A model generated the notes under the pieces. It was not told the origin of the DNA. It worked only from the letters and a program-made list of their open reading frames with translations, and ran no database searches. A program made the translations under genes and the position numbers. From Flectobacillus major DSM 103 (lineage in GTDB: Bacteria > Bacteroidota > Bacteroidia > Cytophagales > Spirosomataceae): a DNA stretch of 64,000 nt. The stretch is from the NCBI RefSeq assembly GCF_000427405.1, contig NZ_ATXY01000005.1:62001-126000 (forward strand), given 5' to 3'. This document shows positions 33,600 to 43,567 of the stretch, one piece after another (position 1 is the first letter of the stretch; each line of letters starts with the position of its first letter).

Positions 33600-35519
33600 A
33601 TGATGAGAAAAATAGTATTGAGCTGTCTATTTCTTACGATACATATTTTAGCACAAGCACAATTACGCTTGCCCAAACTTATTAGTGATGGCATGGTGCT
33701 GCAGCGTAATACCAACCTAAGAATATGGGGATGGGCCAAGCCAAAAGAAAAAATTACACTCAAATTTAAAGGTAAAATTTACAAAACCATTACCGATACC
33801 AAGGGCGACTGGCAAGTAAATCTTCCCGCTATGGAATCGGGAGGGCCTTTTAGTATGGAAATTTTGGGCGATACTCGTTTGGAAGTAAAAGATATTTTGA
33901 TTGGTGAAGTTTGGTTTTGTAGTGGACAAAGTAATATGGTTCACCAGTTAAACATTCACGATGTAACTTATGCCAAAGAAATTGCAACGGCCAATTTCCC
34001 ACAAATAAGACAATTCTGGATTCCTACGCTAACGAATTTGCAATCACCTCAAAATGACCTCCCAAATGGCCAATGGAAGTCGGCAGTGGGCGAAGATGTG
34101 CGTCCTTTTTCGGCGGTGGCTTATTTTTTTGCCAAAAAAATCCATGAAAAATATAATGTGCCAGTTGGTATTATCAACGCAAGTGTGGGTGGTACACCCA
34201 TCGAGGCATGGATAAGTGAAAATGGATTCAAGGATTTTGCCACACAAAAAAGTCTAATCGAAAAAAATAAAGATACTGCCTACGTCAACAGTCTGAACAG
34301 AAGAACAATGCCTCGGAATACGCCACCAGCTATTGACCAAGGACTGAAGACCACCAAGTGGTTTGAGCCTGATTACAGGCCCAAAAACTGGCGCAATATC
34401 AATATTCCTGGGTATTGGGAAGACCAAGGACTAAAAGACCTCAATGGTGTAGTTTGGTACAGAAAAGACATAGAGATTCCTGCAACAATGGTAGGTAAAC
34501 AGGCAACAGTGTTTTTGGGAAGAATTGTAGATGCCGACGAGCTGTATATTAATGGTAAAAAGGTAGGAACTACTGGCTATCAATATCCACAAAGACGATA
34601 TAAAATACCTGCTGATGCGCTAACAGCTGGAAAAAATACTTTTGTTGTACGAGTAACCAATACCGCTGGCAAGGGTGGTTTTGTACCCGACAAGCCTTAT
34701 TGTATTTTTTCGGGAACAGATACCCTTGATTTAAAAGGCACTTGGCAATATAAGGTAGGGCTGGTGTTTAGACCTAGCATGATGGCTGGAGGTATGGGTA
34801 TCAATGCCCAAAATCAGCCGACAGCTTTGTTTAATGCAATGGTTGCTCCGGTGGTCAATTATGCAGTGAAGGGTTTTTGTTGGTATCAAGGCGAAAGCAA
34901 TACGGGTCGCCCTCACGAATATGCAAAATGGTTGCCTGCTTTGATAAACGACTGGCGAAATCAATGGAAACAAGAATCTCTTCCATTTTTGTATGTTCAA
35001 CTCCCTGGTTTTATGGATTATAACTATTTGCCATCCGAAAGCAATATGGCAATTGTTAGAGAAGCTCAGTTAAATACATTATCTGTACCAAATACCGCAA
35101 TGACTGTAGCGATTGACCTTGGCGAATGGAACGATATTCATCCCGATAATAAAAAGGATGTAGGCGAACGCCTTTCGTTATCGGCCTTAAAATTGGCTTA
35201 TCAGGAAAATATTACCTATTCAGGGCCAATTTATCAGTCTGCTTCTATAGAAGGCAATACCATAAGTATTCTTTTTGACCACATTGGCTCGGGCTTGGCA
35301 AGCCACGACGGCGAAGAGCTGAGTGATTTTGCTATTGCGGGGGAAGACAAAAAGTTTGTGTGGGCAAAAACCAAAATCGAAGGAAACAAAGTAATTGTTT
35401 GGAGCGATGAAATAGCCAAACCTTTGTATGTAAGATATGCTTGGTCTGATAACCCTATAAATCCTAATTTGTATAACAAAGAAGGTTTACCCGCTTCGCC
35501 TTTCAGAACGGATAAATAG
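33600..35519 (+). CDS. SASA-domain carbohydrate esterase (sialate O-acetylesterase / acetylxylan esterase-like)
   Basis: Exported SGNH-type esterase of 639 residues (signal peptide ending LAQAQ). The catalytic block GQSN has the nucleophile at S111 within FCSGQSNMVHQL; the C-terminal D-x-x-H is WNDIHPDNKKDVGERL. Between them (about residues 255-370) lies a GH2-type jelly-roll insertion (WRNINIPGYWEDQG, GVVWYRKDIEIPATMVGKQA, VFLGRIVDADELYINGKKVG), common in family members that act on decorated polysaccharides. Its partner GH115 gene suggests the acetyl groups are on xylan or glucuronoxylan rather than sialic acid; this is inference. A hairpin terminator follows 17 bp after the stop. Confidence 0.9.
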   Translation: MMRKIVLSCLFLTIHILAQAQLRLPKLISDGMVLQRNTNLRIWGWAKPKEKITLKFKGKIYKTITDTKGDWQVNLPAMESGGPFSMEILGDTRLEVKDILIGEVWFCSGQSNMVHQLNIHDVTYAKEIATANFPQIRQFWIPTLTNLQSPQNDLPNGQWKSAVGEDVRPFSAVAYFFAKKIHEKYNVPVGIINASVGGTPIEAWISENGFKDFATQKSLIEKNKDTAYVNSLNRRTMPRNTPPAIDQGLKTTKWFEPDYRPKNWRNINIPGYWEDQGLKDLNGVVWYRKDIEIPATMVGKQATVFLGRIVDADELYINGKKVGTTGYQYPQRRYKIPADALTAGKNTFVVRVTNTAGKGGFVPDKPYCIFSGTDTLDLKGTWQYKVGLVFRPSMMAGGMGINAQNQPTALFNAMVAPVVNYAVKGFCWYQGESNTGRPHEYAKWLPALINDWRNQWKQESLPFLYVQLPGFMDYNYLPSESNMAIVREAQLNTLSVPNTAMTVAIDLGEWNDIHPDNKKDVGERLSLSALKLAYQENITYSGPIYQSASIEGNTISILFDHIGSGLASHDGEELSDFAIAGEDKKFVWAKTKIEGNKVIVWSDEIAKPLYVRYAWSDNPINPNLYNKEGLPASPFRTDK

Positions 35520-35536
35520 GATATAGAGTTTACTGT

Positions 35537-35561
35537 CAGGGCTATTGCACCAATAGCCCTG
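35537..35561. terminator. Hairpin between convergent genes
   Basis: CAGGGCTATTG at 35537-35547 and CAATAGCCCTG at 35551-35561 form a perfect 11-bp stem with a 3-bp loop. It lies 17 bp after the esterase stop and about 100 bp from the end of the convergent OMP gene. No strong T-run, so probably a moderate or bidirectional terminator. Confidence 0.65.
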
Positions 35562-35663
35562 AAAGATTTATAAGGTATCAAAAATACTGATTTTGGCAGT
35601 TAAGTAAATAGTATTATTGGGGGATAATGTATTGATTATTAGTTTTTTATGAAAAAATAGCTA

Positions 35664-36413
35664 TCATTTTGAAAAATGATAATTCAGAGCAAAGCACCAC
35701 GTTTGATTATAGATATTGATGGTGGAGTGAGCCTGCCCAAAGGTATTGACATTGGCGTTGTCTAAAATAGGCGTAAATCCTCTTGAATAGCGTATACCAA
35801 GGCTCAAGGCTGTATTCAATTGGTATTCTGTACCCAGTACTATTCCAAAATCAAATTTTTGTAAATACTTATTTTGCTGCATATTCTCTGTTGGAGTTCC
35901 ATAAATAGAGCTGTCCCAAAAGTAATTTCCAGCGGTATCCTTTTTTTGAATAGCACCACTCAACAACGCCGAGATATAAGGGCCTGTATAGAATTGAAAA
36001 TTATGGTAATAAAAGGTCGGAGCGATTGGCAATACTTGTAACACATACATTTTGAGCGTAGAATTATAATGGCCATGACTACTGTCTTGTAAAGCTATTC
36101 CCGAACCTACCTGTTGGAATGTCAATTCATGTTTTAGACCTATATATTCACCCAACTTATCATCAGCAGCGATACCAATAACAAAGCCCTGCAAAACTGA
36201 TGTGTGGGCATTGTTTGATAATAATGCTAAATCTTTTCCATAAAAATCAGATACCGTAAAGCCTCCCTTCAAGGTTAATCTGATGCGTCCTTTTGAGAAA
36301 AGTTTATTTCTATATGCCATGCTTGTGTCAAGTGGTAGCTCAGGGCTATTTTGTGCCACCGTTGCCGAATAAAAGCAAACACTACAAACTAGCATGATGA
36401 TGAATTTTTTCAT
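35664..36413 (-). CDS. Outer membrane beta-barrel protein (porin family) at the end of the Czc operon
   Basis: 249 residues with a signal peptide (MKKFIIMLVCSVCFYSATVA QN). The mature protein has alternating strands with aromatic girdles (RIRLTLKGGFTVSDFYGKDL, GEYIGLKHELTFQQVGSGIA, LGTEYQLNTALSLGIRYSRG) and ends WCFALNYHFSK, typical of 8-12-strand barrels of the OMP_b-brl type. It lies 11 bp after the TolC-type gene, so it is the last gene of the metal efflux operon. Its role there is unknown; it could be a stress-linked envelope protein or help in metal export. Confidence 0.8.
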   Translation of the reverse strand: MKKFIIMLVCSVCFYSATVAQNSPELPLDTSMAYRNKLFSKGRIRLTLKGGFTVSDFYGKDLALLSNNAHTSVLQGFVIGIAADDKLGEYIGLKHELTFQQVGSGIALQDSSHGHYNSTLKMYVLQVLPIAPTFYYHNFQFYTGPYISALLSGAIQKKDTAGNYFWDSSIYGTPTENMQQNKYLQKFDFGIVLGTEYQLNTALSLGIRYSRGFTPILDNANVNTFGQAHSTINIYNQTWCFALNYHFSK

Positions 36414-36424
36414 TGAAATGTCGT

Positions 36425-37714
36425 TTAAAAATTAATATCCCAGATTCCTGTAGCTCGTTCTAGTTCGGTCAAAGCAACCGCATAGCGATACAATGTTTGA
36501 TAATAGCCTTGTTGTACATCGTTGTAGGTACGTTGAGCATTTAGTACCTCTAGTAAAGACGTTTCGCCACGTTCATAGCTATAGATTTTGCCCTCTAATA
36601 TGGCCTTGGCCTCGTTAAGTAGCCCCGTATTGAATTGTGATACCTGTTTTTGAGAGGCTATATAATTAAAATAAGCCTGTGTTACTTCTGCCTGAATTTG
36701 TAGTTCTATTTGGCGATACTGTGTTTCGGCCTGTAGGCCATTATAATACGCCGCTTTTAGCTCGCCATGATGGTTGTTAGAAAACTTTAAAGGAATCGAA
36801 ACACCAGCCCCAAGTTGTACAAACGAAGGCGTTGGAGCAACAATATTGATCGAATACGAGCTATATGTAGCTCCTGTCGACAAGCCCAAATCAATAACTC
36901 TATTAGCTTCGGCTAGTTTTAGGATATTCCTAGAAACGGTTTTGTTTTGCAAAGCGGCTAATAAATCGGCTCGGGTATTCTGAGCCTCAATAACAAGTTT
37001 GGATAAAGTAAAATTTCGTTCAAACTTGCTAAGGTCACCTTGAGGAAGCAACAAGGTATCGGTCGTTTTAGTACCTAGTAAGAGCGATAAATTGACCAAT
37101 GAGTTTTTCCAACTAGCTTCGGCTTGTAATACATCGTTGAGCATAATACCTGCTTCGAGTTGGCTTTGTTTGGCATCAACTGCTGTAATTGACCCTAGTT
37201 TGGCACGAATATGATTAGACTGAGCCAGTTTTTGGACAGACTGGTAAGAACTCAACTGAACATCGAAGAGTAGTTTATACTGCACCGCTGTTAGGTAACT
37301 AATAGTGGCATCGGCACGAAGATTACGAAAATAATCGAGCAGAAGGTATTGGCTCAATGCCGTTTGGCTTTGAGCCAAGTCGATTCTAGCTTTGCGTTTT
37401 CCTCCTAATTCTAGTGTCCATCCTATTGTTGAGTTGAAGCCATACCCCATTCCCATTCTTCGTTGGCCGTTGTCAAACCAAGCAAAATCTAGCTGAGGGT
37501 CGGGAAAAACTTTTGCAGTTTCAATCCCAGCCTCGGCAATATTGACATTGAATTTTTGGGCAGCATAACTAAGGTTATTTTTCCCAACTAATCCAATGAA
37601 GTTAGGGAAATGAATGGCTTTTTTATGAAAAGTTGTGTCAATCTGTGCGGTGGCATACTTGCTTAGCAGTAATAAAAGGGCAAGTACACGCCATTTATTA
37701 TATATCAAATTCAT
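36425..37714 (-). CDS. czcC: TolC-type outer membrane channel (CzcC/CusC-like)
   Basis: Outer membrane exit duct of the RND pump, 429 residues from the ATG at 37714, which gives a good signal peptide (MNLIYNKWRVLALLLLLSKY ATAQ). The frame is open further upstream, but those codons lie within the pump gene. It starts 17 bp inside the end of the pump gene, so translation is coupled. Two TolC (OEP) repeats are visible: NIAEAGIETAKVFPDPQLDF in the first, and LEGKIYSYERGETSLLEVLN AQRTYNDVQQGYY in the second. Its neighbour genes fix it as the third RND component. Confidence 0.9.
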   Translation of the reverse strand: MNLIYNKWRVLALLLLLSKYATAQIDTTFHKKAIHFPNFIGLVGKNNLSYAAQKFNVNIAEAGIETAKVFPDPQLDFAWFDNGQRRMGMGYGFNSTIGWTLELGGKRKARIDLAQSQTALSQYLLLDYFRNLRADATISYLTAVQYKLLFDVQLSSYQSVQKLAQSNHIRAKLGSITAVDAKQSQLEAGIMLNDVLQAEASWKNSLVNLSLLLGTKTTDTLLLPQGDLSKFERNFTLSKLVIEAQNTRADLLAALQNKTVSRNILKLAEANRVIDLGLSTGATYSSYSINIVAPTPSFVQLGAGVSIPLKFSNNHHGELKAAYYNGLQAETQYRQIELQIQAEVTQAYFNYIASQKQVSQFNTGLLNEAKAILEGKIYSYERGETSLLEVLNAQRTYNDVQQGYYQTLYRYAVALTELERATGIWDINF

Positions 37715-40700
37715 GATTGCTATTTGTGTGGTTGTCTTCATGCTCAAATTTTTTCTCAAGCAAATAATAAAGCGATGGCAAAGCATATAGTGTTAATATG
37801 GTAGAAAATAGGAGTCCATAAACAATCACAGTAGCCAAAGGTCTTTGTACATCGCTGCCTATGCCTGTTGCTAAAGAGGCAGGCAGTAAGCCTAGTATAG
37901 CAACAGTGGCTGTCATCAATACGGGTCTGAAACGTTGTTTGGCTCCTACAATAACGGCATCTAAAAGAACAAAACCTTTTTTACGAAGCTGATTAATATG
38001 TGCAATCATAATGACACCATTTTGGATAGCTACGCCAAATAAAGCAATAAAACCTACCGATGACGATACGTTCAGGGTCATGCCACGTACATTAAGGGCG
38101 AGCATTCCGCCAAATAGGGCGAGGGGTACTATACTCATCAATAAACCCGCCTGACGAAATTTGCCAAAAGCACTATACAACAATACAAACATGATGGCTA
38201 AGGCTAGTGGCACAATAATGGCCAAATGGCTATAAGCTCTATTTTGGTTTTCAAACTGACCACCCCATTTGATTTTGAAGTTTGTGTGATTGTATTGTAC
38301 TTGTTGCTCAATTTTTGTTTGTCCCTCTTTTACAAACGATGATAAGTCGTTGCCACGCAAATTGAGGCGAACAGTTAAATGTCGTTTATTCATTTCACGG
38401 GCAATGGTACTTTCACCAGTGTTGAGGGTAATATCGCATACCTGCGACAAAGGAATTTTAGCTCCTGCCGAATTGGTTAGCATCAAATTGCCAATTCTTT
38501 CGGGCGTATTGCGGCTTTCCGCACTAAATCGGCAAGTAATGTCGTACACTTTGTTGCCCACAAAAACCTGAGCAACAGCACTACCGCCCATGCCTACTTC
38601 AATAAGCTCGGCAACATCGCCCACATTGAGGCCATATTGAGCTATTTTGGCACGATTGGCACGTATCTGGATTTGGGGTAAAGGTGGTTCTTGATCAATA
38701 GCCAAGTCAACAGCCCCTTTGATATGGCGTAATACCCTGATAATTTCCTCGGCAATTCTTCGGGTTTCTTTAAAATCATCGCCATATACTTTTACTACAA
38801 GTTCGCTATGTGCCCCAGAAATTTTGTCCATAACACCGTCTATCATAGGCTGAGAAAACCCAATATTATACCCTGGCATAGTAGCATAGTCGGCTGCTAG
38901 CTCGTTGATTAAATCAGCCTTGGTTTTTCCCCATTCCCATTCGCTATAGGGTTTTAGGCCAACACTGCACTCAAAATGCGAAGGTGTCCAAGCGTCTGTT
39001 CCGTCGTCGTTTCGGCCAGCTTGTACCATCATATAAGTTACTTCTTTGTGGCGAAGGGTATGATGTCGTAGCGAATCGCTCATTTCTTTTGATTTCTCCA
39101 AAGTAATTCCAGGAGGTAGCGAAACCTGTAGCCAAATAGAACCTTCGTCGAGTGGGGGCAAAAAATCTTTTCCAACAGTAATCGTTAAAATAATAGCCAT
39201 TAACAAAACACCCATCAAAGGTATGAATACCTTTTTGGGAGCTTGCATGATTTTTTGAATACGGCTATTGTATCGATTGGTCAATAGCTCTAGCCATTTG
39301 TTATGATACATTTTTTGAGGCTTTCGATAAATAAAATACGCAAGCCCCGGAATAAGAAACAGAGCTACCAGCAAGGCCCCAAACAAAGCATAACCGATGG
39401 TAAAGGCCATTGGTGTAAATAATTTTCGTTCTACACGCTCAAAGGCAAATAAGGGTAAATAGGCCGTGATAATAATAATAGTGGCAAAAAAAATGGGTTT
39501 TGCTACTTCTTTGGCTTTATCGGCAATACTCTTTTCTTCCAATGCTGTATGTTCGTCTTCTTCTCTTATTTTCAAAATGGTTTCCATCATTACAATAGCT
39601 CCATCGACAATAATTCCGAAGTCTATAGCACCAAGCGAAAGTAAATTGGCTGGGATATTGGTAAATTTCATCAAAATAAAGGCTACCAACAAAGCAATAG
39701 GAATAGTAGCGGCTACAATAAAAGCCCCACGCCAACTGCCCAAAAAAACAATAAGTACGATAATCACAAGGGTCATACCTTCCAAAAGGGTTTTGGAAAC
39801 AGTATGAAGGGTGGTTTCGATAAGGTTGGTTCTGTCTAAAAAAGTATGAATTTTTACGCCTTCGGGAAGAATGCCATTGTTGAGTTCATCTACGGCTTGG
39901 TTGACTCCTTTTAGTACATCAGAAGGGTTTTGGCGTTTGAGTAACAATACAATCCCCTGAATATTATCAGAATAGTCGGCACCTCTTTTATCGCTATAAC
40001 CCAATGCTCCTTTGCGTTCTAGATTACCATATTTGATTTTACCAATATCGTTGAGATAAATCGGTATTCCATTGACTGATTTTACCACAATTTGTCCCAT
40101 ATCGTCCAAATCTTTTACCAAACCTATGCCTCGTACCACAAAAGATTGGTCGCCACGGTTGACAACACTTCCTCCTGCATTGGTATTATTTTTTGTGATA
40201 GTTTCAGTAACCTCGCTCAGCGACAAGCGATATTGCTCCATTTTGCTAGGGTCAAGTTCTATTTGGTATTGGGTAGTAATACCACCAAAATTGGTTACAT
40301 CGGCTACGCCAGCCACTTGCTTAATGCGTGGTACTATCACATATTTTTGAAGTTCGGTAAGTTTTCTTAAATCATGGGTTTTACTTTCAATAACATACCG
40401 ATAGATTTCGCCAGTAGGCGAAGTTAGGGGGTCTAACCCTGGAATAGCCCCATAAGGTAGTTGTACGTCGTTTAGGCGTTCTTGAATACGTGCCCTTGCA
40501 AAATAGTCGTCTACGCCATCTTCAAAAACAATCGTAACCATCGATAGCCCAAAGGTACTTTTGCTACGCATAACGTGCATTCCCGGAAGACCATTGATAG
40601 CGCGTTCAATCGGAATAGTAATTTGTTGTTCTATCTCTTCGGCAGCGAGTCCCGGCACTTGTGTTACTACTTGTGACGTAACATCGCCAATGTCGGGATA

Positions 40701-40814
40701 TGCTTCAATAGAGAGCTGTTTCCACGAATAAAAACCAAATATTGAAATTAATATAAATAGTGCTAACACTAGCCAACGTTTGGCTATGGCTGTTGCAAGA
40801 AAATCCTTTTTCAT
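37698..40814 (-). CDS. czcA: Heavy-metal efflux RND transporter (CzcA/CusA family)
   Basis: Proton-driven inner membrane pump of 1038 residues for divalent or monovalent metal ions. The HME-RND signature in TM4 is present as D398-F-G400 and D404-G-A (LGAIDFGIIVDGAIVMMETI), which favours the CzcA-type Zn/Co/Cd/Ni group over Cu/Ag pumps; the ion is not proven. Other blocks are SIEAYPDIGDVTSQVVTQVP GLAAEEIEQQITIPIERA at the N-terminus and GKDFLPPLDEGSIWLQVSLP in the middle. Operon order on the - strand is czcB, czcA, czcC, OMP. A 14-bp hairpin sits between czcB and czcA. Confidence 0.95.
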   Translation of the reverse strand: MKKDFLATAIAKRWLVLALFILISIFGFYSWKQLSIEAYPDIGDVTSQVVTQVPGLAAEEIEQQITIPIERAINGLPGMHVMRSKSTFGLSMVTIVFEDGVDDYFARARIQERLNDVQLPYGAIPGLDPLTSPTGEIYRYVIESKTHDLRKLTELQKYVIVPRIKQVAGVADVTNFGGITTQYQIELDPSKMEQYRLSLSEVTETITKNNTNAGGSVVNRGDQSFVVRGIGLVKDLDDMGQIVVKSVNGIPIYLNDIGKIKYGNLERKGALGYSDKRGADYSDNIQGIVLLLKRQNPSDVLKGVNQAVDELNNGILPEGVKIHTFLDRTNLIETTLHTVSKTLLEGMTLVIIVLIVFLGSWRGAFIVAATIPIALLVAFILMKFTNIPANLLSLGAIDFGIIVDGAIVMMETILKIREEDEHTALEEKSIADKAKEVAKPIFFATIIIITAYLPLFAFERVERKLFTPMAFTIGYALFGALLVALFLIPGLAYFIYRKPQKMYHNKWLELLTNRYNSRIQKIMQAPKKVFIPLMGVLLMAIILTITVGKDFLPPLDEGSIWLQVSLPPGITLEKSKEMSDSLRHHTLRHKEVTYMMVQAGRNDDGTDAWTPSHFECSVGLKPYSEWEWGKTKADLINELAADYATMPGYNIGFSQPMIDGVMDKISGAHSELVVKVYGDDFKETRRIAEEIIRVLRHIKGAVDLAIDQEPPLPQIQIRANRAKIAQYGLNVGDVAELIEVGMGGSAVAQVFVGNKVYDITCRFSAESRNTPERIGNLMLTNSAGAKIPLSQVCDITLNTGESTIAREMNKRHLTVRLNLRGNDLSSFVKEGQTKIEQQVQYNHTNFKIKWGGQFENQNRAYSHLAIIVPLALAIMFVLLYSAFGKFRQAGLLMSIVPLALFGGMLALNVRGMTLNVSSSVGFIALFGVAIQNGVIMIAHINQLRKKGFVLLDAVIVGAKQRFRPVLMTATVAILGLLPASLATGIGSDVQRPLATVIVYGLLFSTILTLYALPSLYYLLEKKFEHEDNHTNSNHEFDI

Positions 40815-40869
40815 TCTGTTATATTCAGTAAAATATAAGCCTAAAAAATAGTGTAATGATGATGTATTT

Positions 40870-40903
40870 GATAGGTCAGATATTAAATGATATTTGACCT
40901 ATC
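40870..40903. repeat. Hairpin between czcB and czcA
   Basis: GATAGGTCAGATAT (40870-40883) pairs with ATATTTGACCTATC (40890-40903), 13 of 14 positions, with a 6-bp loop. It lies in the 99-bp gap between adaptor and pump genes of one operon. There is no T-run, so RNA processing, stability control or a regulator site are better guesses than termination. Confidence 0.65.
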
Positions 40904-40913
40904 GCTGATACAT

Positions 40914-42089
40914 TTATTTAGCATCTAATAAATAAAATGCACCTTCTTCAATGATTTTTTCACCTTCGTGTAAGCCAACTGTAATCGCTACACGGCCATT
41001 GTCGGTAATACCTGTTTCTACAAATCTTTTGAGGTATTTTCCTTGGCCTACTTCTACAAATACAAAACTCTTGTCGTTGAATTGAAGCACCGATTTGGCT
41101 GGAACAAAGAGGTTGGTAGAAGGCGTATTGATAAAGTTTACATTGACATACATTCCTGGTTTTAGGATATGGTCGTTGTTGGGGCATTCTATCAAAACTT
41201 GTACACTTCTGGTTTCTTCATCTACGATTTCGTTTACATGGAATATTTTGCCGATAATTTTTTTCTCAGGAAAAGCGGCTATATTGATTGTAGCACCAGC
41301 CAGTTTATTGATAAAATGAATATCTTTTTCCTTAACCATACCTGCCACCCAAACTTTGTTGAGTTCTGCTACAATAGCATACGGTGGGTCTTCGGCCTTG
41401 ATATATTGTCCCATTACTACGGTATTACTGATAATTTCACCAGTAATAGGCGATGTAACAACAAGGGGCTGGCCAATGATTATTTTGTTGATATCGACCC
41501 CAAATATCTTCAAACTTGCAATGGCATTCTGGTATTCTTTTTCTCTGATTTCAAAATTAGTTTTGGCTTCTTCCAAATCTCGTTCTGTTCCTACCTCATT
41601 TTTTTTCAGGTCTTGTTGACGCTTTAGGGTGAGTTGGGCTGCTAGTAATTCAGATTTAGCTTGGAAAAATAGCTTTTGAGCATCTATAAACTCACGAGAA
41701 GTAAGCTCAAATAAAGGCGTACCTGCGTGTACTTTCATTCCCAATTTTAGCAATACTTTGGTAACTCGCCCCGCAAAAGGAGGAGCAATTTGAGCATATA
41801 GGTTGGGAATAGCCTTTACTGTACCAGCCGTAAGAAGCTCAAAACGGTAGGGTTCGGTGTGAATCGCCCGTATTGTTAGTTTGGGGGCTATGGTAGACTG
41901 TTTGGGTACTATAATGGTATCGCCTTGAAGCTCAAAGTTGTTTTGTTCTAGCACCGCTTTGGGGTGGTGGCAAGAAAACAACACGATACAACTAAGTAAT
42001 GGTATAATGCTTTGTTTAAAGAGGCTTGAAAAGATTGGCTTTGCCCTTTGGCCAATACCTTTATCAAAATAGATAAATACTTGATTCAT
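40914..42089 (-). CDS. czcB: RND periplasmic adaptor lipoprotein (CzcB/CusB-like)
   Basis: Membrane fusion protein of 391 residues bridging the RND pump and the outer membrane channel. It has a hydrophobic N-terminal segment ending in a lipobox (IVLFSC, C40), a barrel-sandwich/lipoyl half (YAQIAPPFAGRVTKVLLKLG MKVHAGTPLFEL), a coiled-coil hairpin (about residues 130-190, FQAKSELLAAQLTLKRQQDL), the second lipoyl half (PLVVTSPITGEIISNTVVMG) and a C-terminal beta domain (ILKPGMYVNVNFI). No His-rich metal-binding N-terminus is seen beyond CHHPK. It precedes the pump gene by 99 bp and follows the sensor kinase by 110 bp. Confidence 0.93.
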   Translation of the reverse strand: MNQVFIYFDKGIGQRAKPIFSSLFKQSIIPLLSCIVLFSCHHPKAVLEQNNFELQGDTIIVPKQSTIAPKLTIRAIHTEPYRFELLTAGTVKAIPNLYAQIAPPFAGRVTKVLLKLGMKVHAGTPLFELTSREFIDAQKLFFQAKSELLAAQLTLKRQQDLKKNEVGTERDLEEAKTNFEIREKEYQNAIASLKIFGVDINKIIIGQPLVVTSPITGEIISNTVVMGQYIKAEDPPYAIVAELNKVWVAGMVKEKDIHFINKLAGATINIAAFPEKKIIGKIFHVNEIVDEETRSVQVLIECPNNDHILKPGMYVNVNFINTPSTNLFVPAKSVLQFNDKSFVFVEVGQGKYLKRFVETGITDNGRVAITVGLHEGEKIIEEGAFYLLDAK

Positions 42090-42199
42090 AATTTTATGGT
42101 GATTAGTAATGAGAAATAAATAGGCACAAAAGTCCGATTCTATTACTAAAAAGGCTGTTAGAGAACTACTAGAAAAAAATTAGAATTTTATTAGAGCAA

Positions 42200-43567
42200 T
42201 TAAATATGCGGTATTGTAATGGTAAAAGTAGTACCATAATTGGGCATGGATGTTATAGTAATAGTGCCTTTATGAAGCAAGATAATTTTTTGGGTTAGCG
42301 ATAGCCCTATTCCATTGCCATCGGCATATATTTTGTTACTTCCTCGGTAAAAAGGTGTAAAAATATTCTTCTGGTCGTTGGCCGAAATGCCTATTCCCTT
42401 ATCAGAAAAAGCTAGTAGAATATGTTCATCTGTAAAGCTCACAGAAACCTTAGATTGCTTATTTTCAGAGAATTTACATCCGTTTTCAAACAAATTGGCA
42501 AAGGCTACTTTTAGCAAGTATTCATTGCCATTAATCGAAATATGTCTGTCGTCTTCAAAGTCACCTTCAAAATGAATATCAATTTTGTAGTGGGTATTTG
42601 CATGCTGTACTTGTTGTCGTGCATCTAGTAAAGCCTCATCAACCCTAATAGCCTTAAAAGCAATTTTGGAAGGGTCATAACTGGCCTTGGCAAGGTCGAG
42701 TAAGCTATTGGATAGCTTCACAAGCTTTCGGGCATCGCTCAGAACATTTTGTATTACTACCTTGTATTCTTCAATATTGCGATTTTTGTTGGTCGATAGC
42801 TCCAATTCGGTAATAATAGCCGAAAGGGGTGTTCGTATTTCATGAGAAATATTAGAAACAAAATGCTTTTGGGTATCGAACGAATTCTCAAGTCGGTTTA
42901 GCATTTCGTTAAAAGTATTGGCTAGCTCGCCAAGTTCATCTTTGCTACCATTGGTATTGAGGCGCAAATCGAGGTTAGTTGCTGATATATTTTTGGCCTT
43001 ATTTGTCATTTCTTTGATAGGCTCAAAGGCTTTTTTAGAAAAAAAAAGCCCTGCCAAGTAAATGAATACGATAGCAATAACAAATACAATGGCACTGTTT
43101 TGCAGTAAGCTATTGAGTTTTTTGTAGCCGTATTGGTCATAAGCCGTTGCTGTAATAATATAGGTTTTATTTTCAAACTGATGTTCTAGCCCAACAACCT
43201 GCCATTTTTGTTTAAAAAATTGTATTTCATGATGCCGAGATATTTGGTCTATCATCTGGCGATTTTCTTTGACAAAATCAATGTCGAGGGCATCATGATA
43301 CAGCAATACAAAATTGGTGTCGTAAATAGCCACTTCAACCTCATTCAATATTTGGCGGTTGTTGCGGTAAATATCTTGTAGGGTTTTGGCATCTACTTTG
43401 GCATTAAAAAACAAATTAGCTTTGGTAATAGCTTCTTTTTTTAGAACGGCATAAAATTCATTTTCTCTGCTTTTTTTGGCTGAGTAATAAATAATAAAAG
43501 CAAATACCAATAAAATAGTGGCAGTAATGAGGGTAAATAAAAGGGTGAGTCGTGTTTTGGCTTTCAT
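42200..43567 (-). CDS. Sensor histidine kinase of the metal efflux locus
   Basis: 455 residues. Two membrane helices (about 9-29 and 158-176) flank a periplasmic sensor domain. HAMP is at about 178-230 (KKAFEPIKEMTNKAKNISAT), HisKA has the phospho-accepting H242 in FVSNISHEIRTPLSAI, and the HATPase has N-box LFENGCKFSENKQSKV, G1 SDKGIGISANDQ and G2 GNGIGLSLTQKI. The arrangement is that of CusS-like kinases. It overlaps the response regulator gene by 1 bp and precedes the adaptor gene, so it probably controls the efflux operon in response to metal in the periplasm. Confidence 0.95.
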   Translation of the reverse strand: MKAKTRLTLLFTLITATILLVFAFIIYYSAKKSRENEFYAVLKKEAITKANLFFNAKVDAKTLQDIYRNNRQILNEVEVAIYDTNFVLLYHDALDIDFVKENRQMIDQISRHHEIQFFKQKWQVVGLEHQFENKTYIITATAYDQYGYKKLNSLLQNSAIVFVIAIVFIYLAGLFFSKKAFEPIKEMTNKAKNISATNLDLRLNTNGSKDELGELANTFNEMLNRLENSFDTQKHFVSNISHEIRTPLSAIITELELSTNKNRNIEEYKVVIQNVLSDARKLVKLSNSLLDLAKASYDPSKIAFKAIRVDEALLDARQQVQHANTHYKIDIHFEGDFEDDRHISINGNEYLLKVAFANLFENGCKFSENKQSKVSVSFTDEHILLAFSDKGIGISANDQKNIFTPFYRGSNKIYADGNGIGLSLTQKIILLHKGTITITSMPNYGTTFTITIPHI

